Source of the DNA: Pelodera strongyloides
Taxonomy: Eukaryota > Nematoda > Chromadorea > Rhabditida > Rhabditidae
Assembly (NCBI GenBank): GCA_036852015.1
Contig: JAANDG010000361.1
Span: 1 to 64,000, forward strand
DNA length: 64,000 bases
Reading direction: 5' to 3'
Made by a program: the position numbers and the translations under genes. Shown here piece after piece: positions 57,336-64,000 of the stretch (its first letter is position 1; every line of letters starts with the position of its first letter). A model generated the notes under the pieces. It did no database searches. It was given only the letters and a program-made list of their open reading frames with translations, and was not told the origin of the DNA.

Positions 57336-57446
57336 AGCGTTTTTAACTTAATTATTGCTCTCCATTGCTTCTCGTTTCTTTGAGTTCTTTGGGTTAATAC
57401 TCAATCTGCGTCCCATTTTTTTGTCATTTAGTGTTATTCTATCAAA

Positions 57447-57851
57447 ATGGATCCGATTCCTCAGTTGTCAACTGAGGCGGGTGGTCGTCGGTGTCTGAAG
57501 TCATGCACGTACGACACTTATTTGCGAGCTCGTGACTCCGATAAGAATGTGGATCTGGTAAAAGGACCAGCCGGCAGTTCGGAGCATTGGTTCGTCGAAG
57601 ACTGGCATGGAAAGGTGGTCTTTAGGGCAATTCATTCGCCCGAACAATTCTTGAGAGCACAACCCGGTGGCCGGGTGGATCTGGGCAAACGATCCAAGGA
57701 CTGGGACACTTGGACGCCGTTGAAGAACTACAACGGAACACGGTCCTTTCTAAGCTTTCATGGTTATTGGTTGAGCCCACTTGAAGACGGATCGGTCACA
57801 ACAGTACACAAGTGCGATACTCAGGAGCAATTTTGGCTTGAACGGTGGTGA
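57447..57851 (+). CDS. Fascin-like beta-trefoil protein 3 (single domain)
   Basis: 134 residues, start ATCAAAATGGATCC. It is almost only the trefoil domain: LSTEAGGRRCLKSC, EHWFVEDWHGKVVFRAIHSP, KDWDTWTPLKNYNGTRSF, SFHGYWLSPLEDGSVTTV, ending ERW and TGA. It lacks the helical N-terminus of gene 1. The final TGG-TGA contains TG|GTGAGT, a perfect donor at the family's conserved position, but a clear matching acceptor was not found. If the frame is unspliced it still ends in Trp. Immediately upstream of, and in the same direction as, gene 4. Confidence 0.85.
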   Translation: MDPIPQLSTEAGGRRCLKSCTYDTYLRARDSDKNVDLVKGPAGSSEHWFVEDWHGKVVFRAIHSPEQFLRAQPGGRVDLGKRSKDWDTWTPLKNYNGTRSFLSFHGYWLSPLEDGSVTTVHKCDTQEQFWLERW

Positions 57852-58081
57852 GTTGTCCTTTAATTATTCTTGGTTATGCATCGCGAAGGACTGGCCGGTT
57901 AGATATTTCATCTTTTTCCACCCGAGATTTCCATTTCAGTTTTGTTACTGTTCTTACCAAACTCATTTAAGAAAGAGGTCAAGAAGCAATTTCAACTTAG
58001 CCCTTGGACGAATTGACAAAAGTTTCGTCTAATTTCCGACACCCTTGAAATTACGTTGAAAGTCTTTCGATGAACACTTAG

Positions 58082-59467
58082 ATGCGCAGGGATGTCGAAG
58101 GCAGTCAACCACAAAATGGGACCCTTGATGATGAACTGCAGACGGACAATGTGCAAATTCACGATGAACTCATTCAAGTTGGAGAGTGTATGACAGTGCG
58201 TTGCTTTATTACTCCATTTGTGTGCCTTATCCACCAAACTATTTCATTCAATCTTTAATGTTATTTCAATAAAATTATTAATCCTCAGGTGTCAGCTGAG
58301 GCGAGCGGCCATCGATCCCTTAAGTCGTGCATGTACGGAACGTATTTGCGAGCATATGAAACAGAATCTTCTGACTCGTCGAAGTCTACGCCTGAACCTC
58401 AATTTACATGGGGAAGCGCAGTTAGGAAAGATGGCTGGCTTACTAAAGCTGTCGAAACGATCCCGGGAGGTGGATTTTTTACTGCTCCTTTTCATGCTGC
58501 CGCAGGAAATTCGAGCCATGCTAAACAAGCCGTCGTTAAAGGGGTGGGAACCATTGTTGCTGGGCCAGTTGTCGCGATATCAGCTTGCGCTGGAACCGCG
58601 GCATATACGAGTATCCGCGACAAATACTCGGAAAACACGCCCGTGCAAAAAACATGCGAACGTGACAAGGATGCAGCACAGGCATTATCGGACATTGCTC
58701 AGAAAAAACTTGACAGTCAACAATCGTGTCACGGAGCGTATTCGCGGGATTATGACCACGAGTGGAAGGTAGATATGACATCTGGACCAGCACGAGAATG
58801 CGAGAATTGGTGCGTCGAAGACTGGCGTGGCAAGGTGGTGTTCAAGACATTTCATACACCCGCACGATTCTTGAGTGCACATCCGGACGGACGCATATTT
58901 CTGTCGGATCGACCAAAAGAGTGGGAGACTTGGACACCGCTGAAGAATTACAACGGATCGTGGTCGTTCCGAAGCTATCATGGTAAGTGGCTGAGCCCAC
59001 TTATAGACGGGTCCGTCACATCAGTACACAACTGCGATGCTCGGGAGCGTCTTTGGCTCGAATGGTGGTGAGATTTCCTCCAATATTCAGGGGTTTCTAT
59101 AATGGGGTTTCCATGTATGCCAAAAAGAACTGTGCGTTCCCTTCCAAGTATAGAAAAATTTGCCGTATATTCCCTGAATTGAATATTTTACATGATAAAT
59201 TAATACATGGGTCTCGCGAAGTCGTAAAATATGGTAAATTTGTCCGGATACTTGGAAACCCCATTAGGGCATTATCGATTCTAATCAAAAATAGTTTTTC
59301 TGTTTTCTTCTGTCGATGGGTATTTTCTTCTGTCGGTGAACTTTTCTGCATTATCACACTTATTGTTAGTTGTACATGAGCGTAGTCTGAAATTACGACT
59401 AACTTTAGCTTTTTATTTTACAAATTCGGATTAGATTCATAATATTTGGTAATTCATTTACAGGTGA
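58082..59467 (+). CDS. Fascin-like beta-trefoil protein 4 with inserted Gly/Ala-rich segment
   Basis: Proposed exons: 58082-58195 (MRRDVEGSQPQNGTLDDE start), 58289-59067 and 59464-59467 (G-TGA), giving 298 residues. The long exon lacks an ATG, so an upstream exon is required; the one proposed is in phase and has a CACTTAG before its ATG, but it is not certain. The protein begins a trefoil (HRSLKSCMYGTYLRAYE). It is then interrupted by a unique segment of about 85 residues with GWLTKAVETIPGGGFFTAPF, GNSSHAKQA and a hydrophobic AVVKGVGTIVAGPVVAISAC stretch. A nearly full trefoil follows (HEWKVDMTSGPARE, GKVVFKTFHTPARFLSAHPD, NYNGSWSFRSYHGKWLSPL) and ends EWW. TG|GTGAGA and TTTACAG|GTGAAG mark the conserved terminal intron. 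The insert may associate with membranes, by composition only. Confidence 0.75.
59100..59266. mobile_element. TA-flanked palindromic element (mariner-like) in fascin-like gene 4 terminal intron
   Basis: Ends TAATGGGGTTTCCATGTAT and a matching inverse (GGATACTTGGAAACCCCATTA). It lies wholly within the proposed 59068-59463 intron. Related termini occur at about 27625. A TA target site and short palindromic body fit a Tc1/mariner-type derivative. Confidence 0.7.
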
Positions 59468-59667
59468 AGAAGCACATGCCTGTCAGAAATTGCACCCCTG
59501 AAGTTATGTGCTTCAAAGGGAAAAAGGCGAAAAGTCAACATTCCTTCAGTTCCTCAGCAGAATAACGGAATTCTAGCGGAAAACAAACACATTCGATTGT
59601 TTGGTTACTTGTCATTTAATTTCGTTTTGTTGTTCTCCAGTTAGGCAGAATATTATGTAGTATGTAC

Positions 59668-59795
59668 TGCATTTTTCCGTTTAATGTGCATTACCTTGTC
59701 TTTTCATCGCTGTGTGTACACATAAATAAAATGCATTTTTCCGTTTAATGTGCATTACCTCGTCTTTTCCTCGCTGTATGTACACATAAATAAAA
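59668..59795 (+). repeat. Two tandem 64-bp units with duplicated polyadenylation signal
   Basis: Unit starting TGCATTTTTCCGTTTAATG and ending CACATAAATAAAA occurs twice with few mismatches. Each unit carries AATAAA, and the array lies about 200 bp into the likely 3' untranslated region of fascin-like gene 4, so two alternative 3' ends are possible. Confidence 0.85.
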
Positions 59796-60577
59796 TAAAC
59801 AGTCCATGAGTCCATGACTTCTTGAGCGCAAAGATAGAGAAAAAAGTTGCCAGAGAATAAGCGACCTTTAGTCGAGTTATTTCAGATGTTTACAAAGTAG
59901 TGTATACACAGAGAATGTGCTGTATTCAAGAATTTTATGATTTTTTTTAGAATAGGTTCAATTGAGACCTACTTTAGAGTAAGAATTTTGCAGCAATAAT
60001 GGCAATTCCACTTGTTTGGGCGAGCTTTGTTTTGTTGTAAATAACTGCAGATGCAATGCTTTTGCAACGCGAATAGATGTGGACAGAACCGAACAAAAAA
60101 AAACACTTTGTACGGAAACGCTTGAAAGAGATGAATTCATACATACAAATAAACAAGTATGAAGTCACATATTGATAGTCCTTATTGAAAAAAAGTAAAA
60201 GTTGCACATATTTATGGTACAACTAATAACAAACATTCGAAAAATAACAATAAAATAGTGCACATATTTTGGTGGACCTGGCCCTTTAAAACAGCGAAAA
60301 TAAACAAAACCGAAATAAATACACAAGCTTTACTAGATCTAGATGTACACAAAAGGAAAATTGAAGAAAAAAAACTAGAAATATATATGCGTGTATTGTC
60401 AGGAAAAAGTGAACCAAGAGTCTTGGACATCCCACATTTTCAGGAGAGGCACAAAAGATGATTAATATTCTTGAGCTTAAGTGCCTGCGCACAGTGGCAC
60501 TAGTGGTAGAATGGTAGAACTGTTCGGGAGAAGTATTCATCACCAACAAGCGCTCTTGCTCACCTGAAAATGCGTTA
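59796..60577. other. Intergenic spacer between convergent genes
   Basis: No exon supported. A TTAA-element end (GGACCTGGCCCTTTAA) is at about 60278-60293. Confidence 0.4.
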
Positions 60578-60700
60578 TTTAAAGGAGGAGGCACACGAGA
60601 ATTAAGTGTTCAATTTCTTTCCTTTTATTGAAATATGATGGTGCTAGCTTCCAAAAAAATAATGCCTTATGAAGCACACTCCATTGAATGGAAGGAATAA
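60578..60700. repeat. AGGAGGAG repeat family (copy 2, partial)
   Basis: TTTAAAGGAGGAGGCACACG followed by TTCCTTTTATTGAAATATGA and TGGTGCTAGC. Resembles the left half of 29543-29710; its right partner is not visible. Confidence 0.5.
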
Positions 60701-60775
60701 ATCAATATAAAGCTCTGAATTCATTCAACATTTTTTATCGTATTACACCGTTGATTGCAGTGATGGGATGCAAAT

Positions 60776-61306
60776 TTATGGTTGATTGGAAAATGAATTC
60801 ATCTTCGAAATCTGCAAAAAGGTAAAACTAGACGACAAAAATAAAGTGGAAAAACTAACCAAAGCTCGAGCCAAAAAATGCTCTGTATCACCGCATATCA
60901 GCACTGTAGTAAGGGATTCGCCTTGTCGAGCACTCAGCCAGCTACCGTGAAAGCTTAGAAATGACCAAGATCCGTCGTTGTTCTTGAGCGGTTTCCAAGT
61001 CTCCCATTCCTGGGGTCGATCAACAAGGTCCACACTAGCATCAGGACTTTCTCTCAAGAATCGTGCCGGTGAATGAATTGCCTTGAAGACCACCTTGCCA
61101 CCCCAGTCTTGGAGGTACCATTTTTCCCATGCTCTAGCTGGTCCAGATGTCATATCAGCCTTCCATTCGCGGTCATGCGCACGCAAATACGTTCCGTGAA
61201 TCGACTTTATAATTCGACGGCCGTCCGAATCCTTTGCCAATTGACGACAATTATCGGCGATTATTTTCTCAGCGGCGTCGGATAAGGTCAGTGCGGGCTT
61301 GCTCAT
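60776..61306 (-). CDS. Fascin-like beta-trefoil protein 5
   Basis: Exons 61306-60860 and 60811-60776 give 160 residues. The start is in ATCAAAATGAGC, matching genes 1 and 3. A longer frame opening at 61435 is rejected because it begins across the TATA box. Motifs: GRRIIKSIHGTYLRAHDREW, ARAWEKWYLQDWGGKVVF, QEWETWKPLKNNDGSWSF, SFHGSWLSARQGESLTTV. One extra T in the EHF(W)L region changes the frame of the last residues, so the family's final Trp is lost. The product ends HFLARAL then ISKMNSFSNQP. The intron (48 bp, GTTAGT...TTTGCAG) sits at the conserved terminal position, is a multiple of three and has no stop, so retention would give 176 residues. The N-terminal helix differs from gene 1. Function inferred only from fold. 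Confidence 0.85.
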   Translation of the reverse strand: MSKPALTLSDAAEKIIADNCRQLAKDSDGRRIIKSIHGTYLRAHDREWKADMTSGPARAWEKWYLQDWGGKVVFKAIHSPARFLRESPDASVDLVDRPQEWETWKPLKNNDGSWSFLSFHGSWLSARQGESLTTVLICGDTEHFLARALVSFSTLFLSSSFTFLQISKMNSFSNQP

Positions 61307-61420
61307 TTTGATGAAGTGAAACAAAGATTCAGATAGAAGCGTTAGTAGATTTCTGGCGTGTGAACGGATGCGGGCCCAATGTAGTAGTGTACTCGGGTGG
61401 TGTGCGATGGGTAAGAGCCG

Positions 61421-61430
61421 TATTTTATAG
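61421..61430 (-). promoter_or_regulatory. TATA box of fascin-like gene 5
   Basis: CTATAAAATA on the minus strand, about 115 bases upstream of the ATG. Transcription would be expected to start near 61395, giving an untranslated leader of about 90 bases with no other ATG. A canonical TATA box in this position is uncommon for nematode housekeeping genes and fits an inducible or tissue-specific gene. Confidence 0.65.
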
Positions 61431-62268
61431 CCCATCTTGAGGGCAGGGCAGGCCTTTCCAACATGAGAAACCGATCACTTTGTGCCTGCCCCATGATTCA
61501 TATGCTCTCTGTATTATGTGTGGTCTCTCTGCGACTGTTATGCTACGTGTAAACAAGAGGAAGCTCTGCCATACCGCCCATCGAGGTTTTCGTCACTGTT
61601 GAAAATCATTGCATCATAAAATTAAAAAGACCAAGAGTGTTTATGATTTATGAGTTATTATATTTGTTCTAAAGGTGCAATATCAAAACAAACTTGCAAA
61701 CTGTATTCCGAGTAGCAGGACAGTAAATAGAAAACAGTAACGAAAGTGAGGAGTCGATGTTTTCAAATTGGTTACTTTGTAGACTCGTAAATGTTGTGCC
61801 CTAATTATTCTTACTCATATTTTTTACTATTATGCAACTTGGGTTCTCATATACTACAAAACTTCTGGTGACCCTGGCCCGTTATGGTGTAACAGTAATA
61901 GGGCGGATTGTTAAATTAGAATTATTTTCCTTTGGTGCTATTTGCTGAATGGTTGTCCGTGGTGAAGATGATATGCAAAAGAAATCGCACTCCATTATCC
62001 TTAGCATTTCGCTCCTTTGACTCCTAAATTGATAATGCATTTTTCTGGCAACGCAAGGGAGTTATTGTCTCTGCATATTAGTTTCGTATATCCATAATGA
62101 CCTTATTTTTTTGTTTCCTCGCCCACGATGCTTGTGGTTAGAACTAGAGCTTTGTGCATCCGCTAGGCTCTTGGATTTAGGGATCTTTGTTTTAAAATTT
62201 ACGAACATCTAATGTCCATAAAATACCACAAACCATACAATTACTGGTAGAACAGACAGCTGATCTAC
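61431..62268. other. Intergenic spacer
   Basis: Upstream region of gene 5 and downstream region of gene B. No exon recognised, although a C-terminal tail exon of gene B could lie here. Confidence 0.4.
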
Positions 62269-63605
62269 CTATTGCATAGAAGCGATACAATCGGCTGCAT
62301 GCAATTGAATAGGGTGTGCACAAAATCGGATATTAAATAGTAGCGTGGAATGCTGGAAAAACTCGAATTTATTTGTTTATCTGAGCGTGTCATTTAGGTC
62401 CAGCGTCCAGCGAAAGGTCTTTATTAGGTCGTATAGGCCTTATAGGTCTTGTAGGTCATGTAGGCCTGTTAGGTCACAGGTCTCGAAAGGTCGTATAGGT
62501 CTTTGTTGAAATTTTTTAGCATATATCTAACTAAAGTAGTTCCTACTTTCCTAGGATGAACATGCAAGAAAATATGTTACTTGTCCTCTAGAAAGTATTC
62601 TCTCGCACTCTTTTTTGTTACAGTCACCAACTCTTCAATGTCGGGCCATATATAGTTGGGTATTCCATACCACCATAACCAAAGGACAAAACTGAGAAAA
62701 TAAAGTGACAGTAGTTGAATGGTGAAATTCGCTTCAATTGTAGAAAATGAGCCACGCTGAAGAAACAGTATGCCTTTGGACATGATCGGTTCATTTTTTC
62801 TCAGATTGTTATTTTTTCGGAACAGAGAAAATTGAAATGGTTTGTATAAATTACTCACCTTATTCACCCAAACAAAAACAATATGTCCGTATAAAGGAAT
62901 TCCAACGATCAGTGGGACGATCATCACATAACGCTGTGCATAAACAGATATCTGAAAGATGTTCGAGTTAAAGCGAAATACCGGCCGGTTTTTGAAACGC
63001 GTCAAGTACATCCGCAATCTATGCAGCTTATGCAAATAAACATAAATTAGAATAATTCGAGTAAATTATGTATACATAAGAACACAGTTGTCCACGAAAT
63101 GATAAATGGCAAGGAAACACACACACGTATCAACAAACAATGTTTATCCAGTTTCGGGCTAAAAAATCTGACCTTCTACAGTCAAACCAGTCAGTTATAA
63201 AGAAAATAAGGAACATAAACAGTGCTAATGCAAATGGAAATTTAGGAGAAAGTTTCCGATACGACTTTTTGACTGTTTTTTTTCTGCTCGGAAATTGACT
63301 GTTTTTTTTCCTGGGCCTAATTTTATGTCACATCCGTAATTATTGATTTTACTCTCGAATTCAAATTCAAATTTGCCGCGAAGGCGGAGTACGGTAATCG
63401 TAGCATGCACTAGAAGTTCTTGAAGCTGTTCATCTAAACTTTAAAAAAAACGACTCACTGCCAACATTGTGTTCGCATCTTGGTCGGATCTGTTGCGTAC
63501 CACGTACCAATAAGCATGTTCAGGGACAAAAGTCGAGCCACGAAGTGGCGTCATATATAAAGTGAGGAAAAATAAGAATAAAAGAAAGAAGATGAGAAGG
63601 ATTGC
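62269..63605 (-). CDS. Seven-helix chemoreceptor-like membrane protein (gene B), 5' part not found
   Basis: Four exons match gene A in length and phase: 63605-63459 (LLFLFFLTLYMTPLRGSTFV), 62951-62859 (YVMIVPLIVGIPLYGHIVFV), 62756-62632 (FVLWLWWYGIPNYIWPD) and 62352-62269 (YLISDFVHTLFNCMQPIVSL). These are the last four helices. The join 62632|62352 needs the donor GTTGGT; if unused, the frame instead ends at 62577 with EYFLEDK, which would drop the last helix. Exon 62352-62269 ends with AG|GTAG, so a further tail exon probably follows. Coding sequence just upstream (to about 63734, with VTYPVALLYY) may belong to the preceding exon. Exons for the first three helices were not found and may lie beyond 64000. 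Paralogue of gene A, same strand, on the other side of the fascin-like cluster. Confidence 0.75.
62398..62503. repeat. Cluster of AGGTC words
   Basis: Within about 105 bp the word AGGTC occurs nine times, and AGGCC twice, often as TAGGTCNTGTAGG or TAGGTCGTATAGG. Spacing is irregular (roughly 8-12). AGGTCA is the classical half-site of nuclear hormone receptors; two exact AGGTCA copies are present. It lies just downstream of the gene B exon ending at 62632 and within the intron before its last exon. Confidence 0.7.
62968..63105. mobile_element. Truncated R1 element in gene B intron
   Basis: TTAA then AGCGAAATACCGGCCGG and the R1 interior; the right terminus is missing. It begins about 17 bases upstream of the gene B exon at 62951, comparable to the R1 element that ends 17 bases from a gene A exon, but at a different intron end. 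Confidence 0.8.
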
Positions 63606-63825
63606 CTGAAGAAATTCGGTGCCAACATTGTAATATAACAATGCTACTGGGTATGTTACATTTGGGGTACTGCTGTGCGCTTTCAAAGTTACAGCTGACC
63701 ATACACAGTAGTACTCGGTCATGCTTACTCGCAATTTTGATGCGTGAAAGGAAAGTCCAACACACTCGCCGCCTTCACTTTACCGTTTTATTTAGAATCA
63801 TAGCATCTTATTATATAAAAGAGTA

Positions 63826-64000
63826 ACTGTAGCGTGCGCTAGCCACGTTACGGGAATAAATTGTTCCGCTTTGGATATAAAAGAGTGCCGCAGCTCAAAT
63901 TAGAATATTCTCGAACGATGTACTTCTTCATTCGTAAAGAGTTTCATCTAATTGTAAGTTACAGGCGTTTCATAAGTATGGAAAGGCGAAGAGTTACCTT
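63826..64000 (-). repeat. Dispersed repeat, copy 2
   Basis: Inverted, diverged match to 23955-24165: CCTTTCCATACTTATGAAAC, GAATATTCTAATTTG, GGAACAATTTATTC, GCGCACGCTACAGTTA. Runs to the window edge. It probably lies in an intron or the 5' flank of gene B. Confidence 0.75.

Noticed and set aside
58218..58772. 184-codon plus-strand open frame
   Set aside because: It overlaps fascin-like gene 4 in another frame. The other frame carries the family motifs; this one has an Arg/Leu-rich composition typical of a shadow.
61307..61435. Upstream-extended start of fascin-like gene 5
   Set aside because: The extension begins across a TATA box and lacks the CAAAATG context found at the starts of copies 1, 3 and 5.

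Overview
The window looks like nuclear DNA of a rhabditid, probably Caenorhabditis-like, nematode. The evidence is short exons with GT donors and TTTCAG-type acceptors, chemoreceptor-type seven-helix genes, coding starts placed directly after splice acceptors (possible spliced-leader sites), AT-rich intergenic DNA, and very many short palindromic transposon derivatives. The species cannot be named from sequence alone. All splice models were built by hand from reading frame, splice signals and phase; none was tested by alignment or transcripts.

Layout. 1-6.9 kb holds no host gene: a decayed Ty3/gypsy-type pol fragment split by a palindromic element, a (CA)n tract and two more palindromic elements. 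6.92-9.91 kb (+) is a complete six-exon TRAPPC4 (synbindin) gene. 10-18 kb is gene-poor and repeat-rich. 18.07-22.42 kb (+) is a serpentine chemoreceptor gene (SRV/SRG-like) with transposon-derived DNA in its introns. 23.6-28.4 kb (-) is a gene whose first four exons encode a Ser-rich N-terminus and a fibronectin-III-like domain. 28.4-36.3 kb is mostly repeats plus one possible small secreted-protein ORF. 36.32-42.75 kb (+) is a 15-exon HMG-CoA reductase gene with a second, alternative last exon ending at 43.04 kb. 45.1-48.4 kb (-) is a seven-helix receptor-like gene. A paralogue of it occupies 62.3-63.7 kb (-) and runs toward the window end.

Between these two paralogues, 51.5-61.4 kb carries five copies of a small beta-trefoil (fascin-like) gene family: three apparently intact on +, one pseudogene on +, and one on - with its own TATA box. 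Most members share a last intron that splits the final Trp codon so that UGA follows the junction at once.

The non-coding part is dominated by non-autonomous palindromic elements. At least six unrelated-looking families share TTAA flanks and termini starting AGGG or AGCG, and some sit end to end sharing a single TTAA. No transposase was seen, so they were presumably mobilised in trans. Other elements have TTA or TA flanks (Harbinger-like and mariner-like).
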